Shown here piece by piece: positions 18,383 to 24,352 of a DNA stretch of 34,870 bases. The notes beneath the pieces were generated by a model. The model saw only the letters and a list, made by a program, of their open reading frames with translations, was not told where the DNA came from and searched no databases. Each line of letters starts with the position of its first letter. The stretch's first letter is position 1. Origin of the DNA: a virus; the IMG/VR virus record IMGVR_UViG_3300035666_000095, positions 1 to 34,870 of that record; one strand, given 5' to 3'. The translations under genes and the position numbers were made by a program.

Positions 18383-18841
18383 ATGAGCGACTTAGACCCA
18401 ATCATTACGGCAGCTCAACAGGCTACCCAAGGCATAAAGTCTGCCATCAAGTCTGGTCGTGAGATCAGCCAAGCAGTAGAGTCAATCCAAAACTTTGGAG
18501 TTGCGGAACTAAAAGCCCGCCAAGCCTACAAGCTAAAGACCAAGACCAAGACTGACGAGGTTACGATTATGACCGCCATGAGTGAGTGGAGACGGTTATA
18601 TCGGATCAAGCAAATGGAAGATGAGGTCAAAGAATTACTCTGTCAGCAGTTTGGCGAGGACGAGGGCCGTATTCAGTTTGGCAAGGTTTTAGACCTAAAA
18701 GAAAAGATGCAAAACGAGGTTAGAACCAATAAACAAGAACTGACCGATGACCTGAAACGCTGGCGGTCAGTCCAAGTCTACGCGGTAGGCATGGCTACCC
18801 TATTGGTCACCCTTTACTACATCTACAAGGGTCACCTGTGA
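18383..18841 (+). CDS. C-terminally anchored helical protein of the lysis region
   Basis: A 152-residue protein. The first 125 residues are charged helix (VTIMTAMSEWRRLYRIKQME, then DEVKELLCQQFGEDEG). Residues of about 131-148 (VQVYAVGMATLLVTLYYI) form a single membrane span close to the end. ATG 18383 follows the previous stop by three bases. The function is unknown; a lysis or membrane-remodelling accessory is inferred from the neighbours. Confidence 0.6.
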   Translation: MSDLDPIITAAQQATQGIKSAIKSGREISQAVESIQNFGVAELKARQAYKLKTKTKTDEVTIMTAMSEWRRLYRIKQMEDEVKELLCQQFGEDEGRIQFGKVLDLKEKMQNEVRTNKQELTDDLKRWRSVQVYAVGMATLLVTLYYIYKGHL

Positions 18842-19443
18842 GCGAGCAACAAGACACCCTATCAAAGGTCTTAGCTTATGTGGATAGCCCGTTTAAGCTA
18901 TTTGCGTTGATCCTAATGGCAATCCTAGCCTTTGCTGGGTACATCGTCTACGACCACCGAGAACTGATTGTTGGGACGTACAAGGAACACCAGAAGCTCC
19001 CCCAGATAGCCGAGGGGCGGGTCGATGACGCGGCTACCCATTTATTCAAGCATACCAACGCCCAAGTGGTCGCTATCTTCAAAGTCAACCCCCTGATTGG
19101 CTCGCGGGTGTTGTACCGCGCCTACACAAAAGAGGGCAGAGATAAGACTATGGAGGGTTTAGACGTTGGCCTATTTACCAACAACGTCAACAATAATAAG
19201 GACGTAGTTGCGCTCATGGCTAACGAGATCCCCTGCGGGGAGTACAAAGCAGCTCAGTCTGAGGTAGGGCTTTGGTATATCGAAAAGGGCATGACCTTTG
19301 GGTGTAGGGTGAGCGTCCCCCCTGACCATAGCCGGTTTATAGGCCAGATTACCGTGGGCTGGGCTACACCGCCAGCTAACTTAGACCAAGCAAAAACCAT
19401 GTTGCAGATTGCCTCAACCATCCTAGCAAAGGAGAAAAAATGA
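18838..19443 (+). CDS. Membrane-anchored protein of the lysis region, unknown
   Basis: A 201-residue protein starting at GTG (GTGA overlap). Residues 17-38 (PFKLFALILMAILAFAGYIV) are a membrane span, followed by a globular domain of about 150 residues (AQVVAIFKVNPLIGSRVLYR, then GLWYIEKGMTFGCRVSVPPD) whose order suggests a GAF-like alpha/beta fold. It lies directly before the holin gene and ends in an overlap with it. A regulator or inhibitor of lysis is one guess, but nothing in the sequence proves it. Confidence 0.6.
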   Translation: MSEQQDTLSKVLAYVDSPFKLFALILMAILAFAGYIVYDHRELIVGTYKEHQKLPQIAEGRVDDAATHLFKHTNAQVVAIFKVNPLIGSRVLYRAYTKEGRDKTMEGLDVGLFTNNVNNNKDVVALMANEIPCGEYKAAQSEVGLWYIEKGMTFGCRVSVPPDHSRFIGQITVGWATPPANLDQAKTMLQIASTILAKEKK

Positions 19444-19895
19444 TTGGCTTAGATACCATCCTAAAGATTGGCGAGAAAGTTTTAGACCGCGTACTGCCCG
19501 ACCCTGCCGCCAAAGCTGAAGCCCAGACCAAACTTTTGGAACTGGCTCAAAAGGGTGAGCTTGCCCACCTAGAGGCTGACGTTAAAAAGATGGAGATTGA
19601 AGCCAAAGACCGGGACTCAGCTCGCGGTCGAGAGGCGGCAATGGCCTCTGCGGATGTCCACCCTATTACCAAGAACATCAACTCAATACTGAGCTTGGGG
19701 GTCATTACCCTGTCGTTTATCCTTTTTGCAATCCTGATTTTTATTGAGGTCAAGCCAGCCGCCAAGGACATCTTGATCTACATTTTGGGCGTTTTATCGG
19801 CTGCGGTTACCCAGATCCTTTCCTACTACTTTGGGTCTAGCGCCGGTTCCAAGGAAAAGAGCAAACAGTTAGATGATCTTTTGGAGAAGAAATGA
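19440..19895 (+). CDS. Holin, GTA/3TM holin type
   Basis: A 151-residue protein. The N-terminal amphipathic part (ILKIGEKVLDRVLPDPAAKA, then EAQTKLLELAQ) is characteristic of the 3TM holin family first described for gene-transfer agents. A coiled coil and two clear membrane spans follow (residues of about 83-103, SILSLGVITLSFILFAILIF, and about 110-131, ILIYILGVLSAAVTQILSYY), with a basic tail. It would open the inner membrane and release the endolysin encoded next. SD GGAG precedes the ATG; ATGA overlap with the endolysin gene. Confidence 0.8.
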   Translation: MIGLDTILKIGEKVLDRVLPDPAAKAEAQTKLLELAQKGELAHLEADVKKMEIEAKDRDSARGREAAMASADVHPITKNINSILSLGVITLSFILFAILIFIEVKPAAKDILIYILGVLSAAVTQILSYYFGSSAGSKEKSKQLDDLLEKK

Positions 19896-20329
19896 ACCTA
19901 TCCGAACACTTTACCTACGACGAGCTGGTGCGGTCTGAGACCGCCGAACGTAACGGCTGGCTCAATATCCCCTCAAATGCGGAAAAAGAAAACCTGATCC
20001 GTCTTGCGGAGCTATTGGAAAAGGTTAAGTCTGCGGTTGGAGGGAAACCCGTAATGATCAACTCAGCCTACCGGTCAAAACAAGTTAATGATTCCGTGGG
20101 CTCCAAAGACACCTCCCAGCACCGGCTAGGCTGTGCGGCAGACCTACGGGTTCCCGGCATGAAGCCACGGGAGGTCGTAGAGGCTTGTATAGCGGCCTCT
20201 GTGCCTTTTGACCAGATCATCCTAGAGTTCGACTCATGGACTCACATCAGCGTCCCAAACACCCCGGAAACGTCCCCACGCGGTCAGAGTCTAATCATTG
20301 ACCGGCAGGGGACTAGGACTTACAGTTAA
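19892..20329 (+). CDS. Endolysin, M15-family peptidase
   Basis: A 145-residue peptidase of the M15_3 type, which cuts peptide cross-links of peptidoglycan. The family signatures are present: INSAYRSKQVN (residues 56-66), SQHRLGCAADLRV with zinc ligands His77 and Asp84, a catalytic acid in ILEFDSW (Glu111 the likely residue) and the third ligand His117 in THISV. There is no signal peptide, so it depends on the upstream holin. The N-terminal LSEHFTYDELVRSETA is also typical. It is the last gene of the plus-strand arm. Confidence 0.9.
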   Translation: MNLSEHFTYDELVRSETAERNGWLNIPSNAEKENLIRLAELLEKVKSAVGGKPVMINSAYRSKQVNDSVGSKDTSQHRLGCAADLRVPGMKPREVVEACIAASVPFDQIILEFDSWTHISVPNTPETSPRGQSLIIDRQGTRTYS

Positions 20330-20360
20330 GACGCTTTCTCTTTGCCCTTACGGGCCTTAC

Positions 20361-20386
20361 GACCCCCTTTTTGGGGGTTCTTTTTT
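20361..20386 (+). terminator. Terminator at the end of the late plus-strand arm
   Basis: GACCCCC (20361-20367) and GGGGGTT (20373-20379) form a 7-bp stem, the outermost pair G-U, with a T5 loop, then C and six T (20381-20386). It lies between the endolysin and the convergent minus-strand lipoprotein gene and closes the late transcript. Confidence 0.85.
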
Positions 20387-20636
20387 AGTACAGCGGGGCG
20401 CAAGTTACATCGATAACCACGTCCCTAGTCACCCCTCCCACAGCCCTGCGACCGTAGATCACCACAGCCCTAGTCCTAGCCGCCTGACAGTCTTGGATGG
20501 CGTTGGCGGTCTCCAAGCGGGTCATGGCGTGGACTTCCTTATCCACGATGAGCTTCTGGGCCGGTGGCGGTACGGAGTAGTCAGCGGGGTTTGTGGCGCA
20601 CCCAGTTAGGGCGAGAACTATCAGTAGTCTTTTCAT
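20385..20636 (-). CDS. Small lipoprotein (outer-membrane spanin candidate)
   Basis: An 83-residue protein with a lipoprotein signal (MKRLLIVLALTGCATNPADY): short basic start, hydrophobic core and the lipobox LTGC with Cys13 to be lipidated. A VPPPAQK segment and a two-cysteine domain (AIQDC ... VIDVTC) follow. ATG 20636 starts the signal; an in-frame GTG at 20663 would add nine residues in front of it. It begins inside the preceding small membrane protein gene (56-base overlap), an arrangement used by Rz/Rz1 spanin pairs, but the sequence is not proline-rich like Rz1, so the spanin role is an inference. Confidence 0.7.
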   Translation of the reverse strand: MKRLLIVLALTGCATNPADYSVPPPAQKLIVDKEVHAMTRLETANAIQDCQAARTRAVVIYGRRAVGGVTRDVVIDVTCAPLY

Positions 20637-20745
20637 CTTTTTTTTCCTTTTGTGAACAAACAAAGCAGACCATCGCGATCATCGCAATCATCCACAGAAT
20701 AAAGAACCAAATGTCAGCGGCAACTAAATGAGAAATAAAAGTCAT
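20581..20745 (-). CDS. Small single-span membrane protein
   Basis: A 54-residue protein, MTFISHLVAADIWFFILWMI and onward, with a hydrophobic span at about residues 9-31 (including MIAMIAMVCFVCSQ) and a charged tail (KEKKDEKTTDSSRPNWVRHK). The ATG is in a 4-base ATGA overlap with the previous gene's stop and follows a strong SD (GGAGGT then GGTGAG), so it is very probably translated. The lipoprotein gene starts inside its 3' end in another frame. It is short for an inner-membrane spanin but has the right order of parts. Confidence 0.6.
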   Translation of the reverse strand: MTFISHLVAADIWFFILWMIAMIAMVCFVCSQKEKKDEKTTDSSRPNWVRHKPR

Positions 20746-20954
20746 GGCTCACCTACCTCCTTTATATTGACTATTACTTGAACTGGTTTGGCCTTGTAGT
20801 ACCAGTACAAGTTCCTAGCCAGCCACTCATTAGCCGCCCGCTGGGTTCTAAATGTCAAGTTCTTGAAGGCTTCTTGTGGCATCGCACCATGTTCTATCTG
20901 AACGTAGCGGCCTCTTGAATCCTTAAGAGCCCAGCACTTAATCCTGTCCGGCAT
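20742..20954 (-). CDS. Small unknown protein
   Basis: A 70-residue protein, MPDRIKCWALKDSRGRYVQI followed by EHGAMPQEAFKNLTFRTQRA and ANEWLARN. The pattern (beta strands, then a helix with RTQRAANEWL) suggests a small alpha/beta fold; I know no family. Its ATG overlaps the end of the preceding gene by 17 bases and its stop overlaps the next start (ATGA). It is part of the minus-strand operon. Confidence 0.6.
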   Translation of the reverse strand: MPDRIKCWALKDSRGRYVQIEHGAMPQEAFKNLTFRTQRAANEWLARNLYWYYKAKPVQVIVNIKEVGEP

Positions 20955-21117
20955 CTGACTTACCTATTGAGGTCAGGGCTTGCGATAACTGCCAGCGCAT
21001 ATCCAAAATGATCTGCGTAATTTTTTCGTTATCGGAAAACGCCGGGGTTCTGGTCAGACGTTTTAGTTCTGACAGGTTCAGGTCGAGCTTAATAATTAGT
21101 GACGAAATATCTTCCAT
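20938..21117 (-). CDS. Small unknown protein (59 aa)
   Basis: A 59-residue protein, MEDISSLIIKLDLNLSELKR followed by LTRTPAFSDNEKITQIILDM and RWQLSQALTSIGKSDAGQD. It is entirely helical in pattern, likely a two-helix hairpin. The SD AGGGGGA lies just before ATG 21117, between it and the SSB stop. It fills what would otherwise be a 170-base gap in the operon. The function is unknown. Confidence 0.65.
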   Translation of the reverse strand: MEDISSLIIKLDLNLSELKRLTRTPAFSDNEKITQIILDMRWQLSQALTSIGKSDAGQD

Positions 21118-21125
21118 AAGTCCCC

Positions 21126-21512
21126 CTAGAAAGGAATGTCATCAATTAGGCCGGTGGAGTCAAAGTTTTCTTTTGGCTCCTCGCGTACCTTGTCCTTTGG
21201 AGCCCCGGCAAACTCCAGCTCATTTAACCGCGCTCTGAGCGAAGTACCCGTGGTTCCGTCCTTGCGCTTGTATTCCTCAAGGTGGGGCTCAGATAAGGTC
21301 ACAAAGAGGCTTTGACCCTTGATTAGGTGAGATTGGAGCTTCTCCACGCGGTCACCCCACATGGTCGCGCTAATCCATTGCGTAGGCCGCTTGCCGTCCG
21401 CGCCTTTCTTGCCGTAGTCCATAGCCAGCGATAGATCCATCACAGGTTTTCCATCACCGGTGTAGCGAATTGCTGGGTCTTTACCTATACGAGCTAATCC
21501 AATTAGTAACAT
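21126..21512 (-). CDS. ssb: Single-stranded DNA-binding protein
   Basis: A 128-residue SSB. OB-fold features are present: MLLIGLARIGKDPAIRYTGD, VMDLSLAMDYGKK, QWISATMWGDRVEKLQSHLI, KGQSLFVTLSEPHLEEYKRK. The C-terminus is the acidic tip DDIPF that recruits partner proteins. It would protect single-stranded DNA in replication and in the recombination made by the neighbouring exonuclease and annealing protein. SD AAGGAT precedes the ATG; three bases separate it from the exonuclease gene. Confidence 0.92.
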   Translation of the reverse strand: MLLIGLARIGKDPAIRYTGDGKPVMDLSLAMDYGKKGADGKRPTQWISATMWGDRVEKLQSHLIKGQSLFVTLSEPHLEEYKRKDGTTGTSLRARLNELEFAGAPKDKVREEPKENFDSTGLIDDIPF

Positions 21513-21514
21513 TT

Positions 21515-22156
21515 TTAATCCTTATCGAAATAAACTGCTTTGTTGTTGTAGAAATCAAAGAGCGCATCACACTCAGCTAAGAACTGCTCGGCTGCGTCCT
21601 CGACCACCTTGATCTCCTCTGGGGTGGGTTTGAACTTCTTAATGAACAAGTCCTTGCCCTCACCCATGCGCGGGTCGTAGGAAACGAACCAGACCGCCTT
21701 ACCCGTGACCGCCGCTTGTAAAGTCATCTGAGGTTTGTATTCCGCAGGGACTTCTTGGTTGGCGATGTACTTCATGTGGGTCTTGGTCTTGGGGCATTTC
21801 ACTTCTATGAGCGAGCCGTCAGACACGAACCCGTCAGGGGAGCAGCCTAAAAACAATATGCGCGGGTGGTCTATGAACCGAGTGTCCGTGACTATCAAAC
21901 CGGTTACAGACTCAAACCTTTCCTTTGCAGCGGCTTCTTGTTCCACCCCCCATTGCATATCAGAGGTCGTGTACTTATCCGCAAAGGTATTGGTAATTCG
22001 CTCCGCAACAATCTCATAGCGTAGGTTCTCGCGTTCCGTGGACTCCTTGCCAGACTTTAAGAAGTTCATGGCCGCCGCCATCCGAGAAGCGGTGAGCTTG
22101 CCCAGACGGTCGTTCCACCAGTTGCCATCAAGCTGGAATGGATTGGCCTCACGCAT
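21515..22156 (-). CDS. YqaJ/lambda-exonuclease family recombinase nuclease
   Basis: A 213-residue nuclease. Family signatures in order: LGKLTASRMAAAM (residues 18-30), the MQWGVEQEAAAKERFESVTG helix, then CSPDGFVSDGSLIEVKCPKT with the catalytic Asp and the Glu-x-Lys pair, and EYKPQMTLQAAVTG. It would resect double-strand ends 5' to 3' and hand the strand to the adjacent annealing protein, as in lambda Red. Its start overlaps the annealing-protein gene by 8 bases. It may serve homologous recombination and concatemer formation during replication. Confidence 0.9.
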   Translation of the reverse strand: MREANPFQLDGNWWNDRLGKLTASRMAAAMNFLKSGKESTERENLRYEIVAERITNTFADKYTTSDMQWGVEQEAAAKERFESVTGLIVTDTRFIDHPRILFLGCSPDGFVSDGSLIEVKCPKTKTHMKYIANQEVPAEYKPQMTLQAAVTGKAVWFVSYDPRMGEGKDLFIKKFKPTPEEIKVVEDAAEQFLAECDALFDFYNNKAVYFDKD

Positions 22157-22694
22157 CTCTTGGCTCCCCTATTTTCAGAACACCTTTGGACTCTTTGAGT
22201 TCTGCGCCCTTGTGCGCGGCCTCAGTCCTGACCAGCTCACGTTCCTCTGGGCTCAGAGCTTTCCAAAAGACCGAGAGGATCTCAGGGCTCGATGCCTCAT
22301 TGATCAGCTTGACCAGTTCCTCTTTAGTCTTGGTCGCACGTTTCTTAGGCGTAGCTTGCTGGTGGATTGCGTTTTGAACCTCATTCGCAGAACCGAACTC
22401 CATGCCACCCCAACCCGCAGCCGCCAAGCACCGACCGATTGCGCTGGTCTCTGCGTTTTCTAAAGCGGATGTTGAGTTGATCTGGCTAGAGGCTCTGAAC
22501 TCCTCTGCGTGGCCCGTAGCGATGCACTTGCCCAAGTCTGTGTAGATCCGAGCTTGCATGATCACCACGGTATCGTCTGCCTTGATTATTTCGGTAGAAA
22601 GTTCCCAATTCGGGTGAGCCTCGCGGAACTTCTGAACCCGCAACGCTACTGTTTGGTATTCCTTGCCTTTAATATTAACTATGCCTGTGTTCAA
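22149..22694 (-). CDS. Putative single-strand annealing / recombination mediator protein
   Basis: A 181-residue protein. Residues of about 17-110 (ALRVQKFREAHPNWELSTEI, then SALENAETSAIGRCLAAAGW) carry the ENAETSAIGRxLAxxG motif that I know from phage Rad52/Erf-like annealing proteins. The C-terminal part is a charged helical tail (KKRATKTKEELVKLINEASS). Position between exonuclease and small operon genes supports the role, as exonuclease-annealase pairs are the rule. Start is TTG 22694 with SD AAGGAG; no ATG fits as well. A specific family name would need a profile search. Confidence 0.65.
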   Translation of the reverse strand: MNTGIVNIKGKEYQTVALRVQKFREAHPNWELSTEIIKADDTVVIMQARIYTDLGKCIATGHAEEFRASSQINSTSALENAETSAIGRCLAAAGWGGMEFGSANEVQNAIHQQATPKKRATKTKEELVKLINEASSPEILSVFWKALSPEERELVRTEAAHKGAELKESKGVLKIGEPRDA

Positions 22695-22704
22695 GTTATT
22701 CTCC

Positions 22705-22782
22705 TTAGATAAACATTGCCATTATTGCTACTAGCGCAAGTAGAGCGCCACCTATTAAATCACCAATCTGGTCTTTAGTCAT
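22705..22782 (-). CDS. Tiny membrane peptide (25 aa)
   Basis: A 25-residue reading frame, MTKDQIGDLIGGALLALVAI followed by MAMFI, with one membrane span covering residues 7-25. Its ATG is in a 4-base ATGA overlap with the stop of the helix-turn-helix gene, and its stop TAA adjoins the SD of the annealing-protein gene. Coupled start and a clean hydrophobic span argue that it is real, although such a short frame can also occur by chance. The function is unknown. Confidence 0.5.
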   Translation of the reverse strand: MTKDQIGDLIGGALLALVAIMAMFI

Positions 22783-22982
22783 GGTTTTTTTCCCATATAA
22801 ACGTAGCGGGCGTAGCGTTCTTTATTACGCACACACATGACCGTGTTGATTGCCATACCCTTGGAGCGCAGATTAAAAATAATGTCTGCAAGGCGTGTAG
22901 CGCGATACTTTTGAATTGCTTCCCACGATGTAATGTGGCCGCGTGTTTTTAAGTGCTTAACTACTAGATCAGTTTTGCTCAT
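22779..22982 (-). CDS. Small helix-turn-helix protein
   Basis: A 67-residue protein starting MSKTDLVVKHLKTRGHITSW and continuing EAIQKYRATRLADIIFNLRS KGMAINT, the pattern of HTH_39-type winged-helix domains (vvxHLxxxgxITSxEAixxYxxtRLAxxIxxLRxxG). It probably binds DNA and may control one of the two arms. ATG 22982 has SD AAGGAG eight bases upstream; an in-frame start at 23024 would overlap the previous gene further and lacks such a site. Confidence 0.7.
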   Translation of the reverse strand: MSKTDLVVKHLKTRGHITSWEAIQKYRATRLADIIFNLRSKGMAINTVMCVRNKERYARYVYMGKKP

Positions 22983-23199
22983 CGTACTTTCTCCTTGTGG
23001 TTTCAAATTCAATTGCAAGTTCAATCAATCGGGCTTTCATGTTGTCAAACGACTCCGGGTCACGCATAAAACTCAGGTCACGAACTGCTTGGGCTACACC
23101 TAAACATCTGTAAGCAATAAGGTCTAGGTGCTGGATAGTTATCTTTTCCTCTTGTTCCTGTTGTTCAAGTTCTTGCTGGTGGTGTTCTGCGTCAGTCAT
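22969..23199 (-). CDS. Small coiled-coil protein, unknown
   Basis: A 76-residue protein, MTDAEHHQQELEQQEQEEKI followed by TIQHLDLIAYRCLGVAQAVR. The N-terminal third is a Glu/Gln-rich coiled coil and the rest is helical (NMKARLIELAIEFETTRRKY). It overlaps the gene before by 4 bases and the gene after by 14. No family recognised. Confidence 0.6.
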   Translation of the reverse strand: MTDAEHHQQELEQQEQEEKITIQHLDLIAYRCLGVAQAVRDLSFMRDPESFDNMKARLIELAIEFETTRRKYDEQN

Positions 23200-23378
23200 T
23201 TTGTTACCTCACAGTCTTGGTGGTTGGTTATAAAACGCTCAAGGCAGTCATGGTCAGACGTAAAGATGCGACCCTTGCAATGAACGCATTGGTGGTAATA
23301 GCCTTGGGGTGTTGTAACTCTGAGGACGTGGTCAACTGGATCGTCTCTGTATATTGACCAAGCGGGTGATGTTGTCAT
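23196..23378 (-). CDS. Small Cys/His protein, possible zinc binder
   Basis: A 60-residue protein with HQCVHCKGRIF and later Cys and His residues (DHDCLERFITNHQDCEV), which together could hold one zinc ion. It starts right behind the SD cassette CGGAGAGAATAA, identical to the one before the 23806 gene. No family recognised. Confidence 0.6.
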   Translation of the reverse strand: MTTSPAWSIYRDDPVDHVLRVTTPQGYYHQCVHCKGRIFTSDHDCLERFITNHQDCEVTK

Positions 23379-23396
23379 TTATTCTCTCCGAAGGTT

Positions 23397-23410
23397 GGGG
23401 CCGAAGCCCC
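23397..23410 (-). other. UUCG-tetraloop hairpin between two genes
   Basis: Read on the minus strand the sequence is GGGGC-TTCG-GCCCC: a 5-bp G/C stem with the extra-stable UUCG loop. No T-run follows, so it is not a standard terminator. It lies between the first and second genes of the minus operon, where it could block exonucleases, slow polymerase or mark a processing site and so set a different level for the first gene. Confidence 0.55.
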
Positions 23411-23416
23411 CGTTAA

Positions 23417-23806
23417 TTATGCGGCGTGTAACTTGTTTTGATTAGCGGAACGCAATTCATTTGCAAAGTGCCGTGTATCGCCTTCAATACCATGAATTAC
23501 AAAACCACCGTAAGAAGTGTCGCTATACAAAATAACTGCGACAACCGAGTCTTTTCTGGTTTCAACATAACCGGGGGCGGGTTCATCTTGAAAAACCCGG
23601 TAGTTTGTAGGAACCCAACCGGGGCGGGTAATTTTAATCCACTCGATGGAAGCGTTAAAACGGCCTTTGTACTTACCACGTTTTTTAACCGGCAAAGCGT
23701 CAACAATTGCATCGCCAAATTTTTTGCGAGCATATTGTTCGCCAAACTCTCCACCAACCCAAGCGATTTTGCGTTCAAAAACTGCGTGTTGTTGAAATTT
23801 GCCCAT
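23417..23806 (-). CDS. First gene of minus operon, unknown function
   Basis: A 129-residue protein, basic and aromatic, MGKFQQHAVFERKIAWVGGE followed by FGEQYARKKFGDAIVDALPV. The second half is beta-rich (DSVVAVILYSDTSYGGFVIH). No signal peptide, no metal site and no known motif. Being promoter-proximal in the early minus operon it may take over host functions, but this is only inference. SD GGAG within CGGAGAGAATAAATG. Confidence 0.6.
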   Translation of the reverse strand: MGKFQQHAVFERKIAWVGGEFGEQYARKKFGDAIVDALPVKKRGKYKGRFNASIEWIKITRPGWVPTNYRVFQDEPAPGYVETRKDSVVAVILYSDTSYGGFVIHGIEGDTRHFANELRSANQNKLHAA

Positions 23807-23847
23807 TTATTCTCTCCGGTTAGTACGATCAAAGTGACCGTAGGAGA

Positions 23848-23875
23848 ATAGTAAACTGTTTACTGCCCATGTCAA
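23848..23875 (-). promoter_or_regulatory. Early promoter of the minus operon with overlapping operator
   Basis: Read on the minus strand: -35 TTGACA (23875-23870), a 16-base spacer, -10 TACTAT (23853-23848). The 15-base palindrome AGTAAAC-T-GTTTACT (plus strand 23850-23864) covers the -10 and part of the spacer, the classic place for a repressor. The first start codon lies about 40 bases downstream. Confidence 0.75.
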
Positions 23876-23894
23876 CACCTTTTATCAATTATTT

Positions 23895-23922
23895 TTAATT
23901 CCCCTACAATTTGTGGGGTTAA
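23895..23922. other. Dyad symmetry between the divergent promoters
   Basis: TTAA (23895-23898) and TTAA (23919-23922) flank CCCC-T-ACA-ATT-TGT-GGGG (23901-23918), a stem of 4 plus 3 pairs with one bulged T. It sits between the minus-operon promoter and the promoter of the putative RNA. It may be a protein-binding site or a weak terminator against read-through in either direction. Confidence 0.4.
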
Positions 23923-23928
23923 TCTATC

Positions 23929-23956
23929 TTGGACGTTATTGGAAACCGTATACAAT
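23929..23956 (+). promoter_or_regulatory. Promoter of the putative non-coding RNA
   Basis: -35 TTGGAC (23929-23934), a 16-base spacer, -10 TACAAT (23951-23956). Transcription would begin near 23962-23964. No reading frame of useful length with an SD starts in the next 380 bases, which points to a non-coding product. Confidence 0.6.
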
Positions 23957-23962
23957 TTAGTG

Positions 23963-24280
23963 GTCGGAAGTGACGCTCCGGTGTTTGGCAGAGACCTAGT
24001 ACCCAGAACCCTTTAGTGGGGGCTTGTAGTCATCGTTTGGTCTCCGCCCGATGCTGGCCTGTCAAGCCCAAGTCTCCACTAAAGGGTTTTTCCATTTCCG
24101 ACTGCGCGAAACGCCAGCAAATGGAAAAGGCGGGGATGGGATAGAGGCCGTGGAATAAGTAGCCACGGAGCCGGGGTCGACACCCGCTATATCCGTTCAG
24201 AAGTGGGCACGGCTACCTGATAGAGCGTTGTTACGCAATACATCTCCGTGTAAGGCTGGCAAAAACCTGTTTTTGCTAGT
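23963..24280 (+). ncRNA. Putative structured RNA of about 320 nt between divergent operons
   Basis: This is the only gap of more than 300 bases in the genome. Stems I can read directly: AACCCTTTAGTGG (24007-24019) with CCACTAAAGGGTT (24076-24088), 13 perfect pairs; nested GGGCTTG (24020-24026) with CAAGCCC (24063-24069); nested CATCG (24031-24035) with CGATG (24049-24053); TTTTCCATTT (24088-24097) with AAATGGAAAA (24119-24128), capped by CTG-c-GCG-AAA-CGC-CAG; GGATA (24139-24143) with TATCC (24190-24194), enclosing CCGTGG/CCACGG and CGGG/CCCG hairpins; CACGG (24208-24212) with CCGTG (24246-24250), enclosing GCGT/ACGC. A closing hairpin is at 24256-24279. GAGACC (23991-23996) could form a pseudoknot with GGTCTC (24039-24044). 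I see no match to tRNA, tmRNA, RNase P, 6S or group I intron cores. It could instead be a leader of the 24353 gene or a replication origin. Confidence 0.55.
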
Positions 24281-24292
24281 TGGTCGTTCTTT
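24256..24292 (+). terminator. Closing hairpin of the putative RNA, likely terminator
   Basis: CTGGCAAAAA (24256-24265) and TTTTTGCTAG (24270-24279) form a 10-bp stem with one G-U pair around the loop CCTG. The following TTGGTCGTTCTTT is only moderately T-rich, so termination may be partial. Confidence 0.5.
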
Positions 24293-24305
24293 GGGCATTT
24301 AGGGA

Positions 24306-24334
24306 TTGCAAACAGTTTCTAAAACAGATAATCT
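24306..24334 (+). promoter_or_regulatory. Early promoter of the plus arm
   Basis: -35 TTGCAA (24306-24311), 17 bases, -10 TAATCT (24329-24334). AAACAGTTT (24310-24318) overlaps the -35, so a protein bound there could block it. The expected start near 24341 leaves a short leader with the SD CGGAG before ATG 24353. Confidence 0.6.
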
Positions 24335-24352
24335 ACCCAAAACGGAGATTTT

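Noticed and set aside
23963-24280. Known RNA classes (RNase P, tmRNA, 6S, group I intron, tRNA)
   Set aside because: None of the conserved cores I can recall is visible: no P4-type RNase P sequence, no tmRNA ends, no intron P7 and no T-loop. A covariance search was not possible here.
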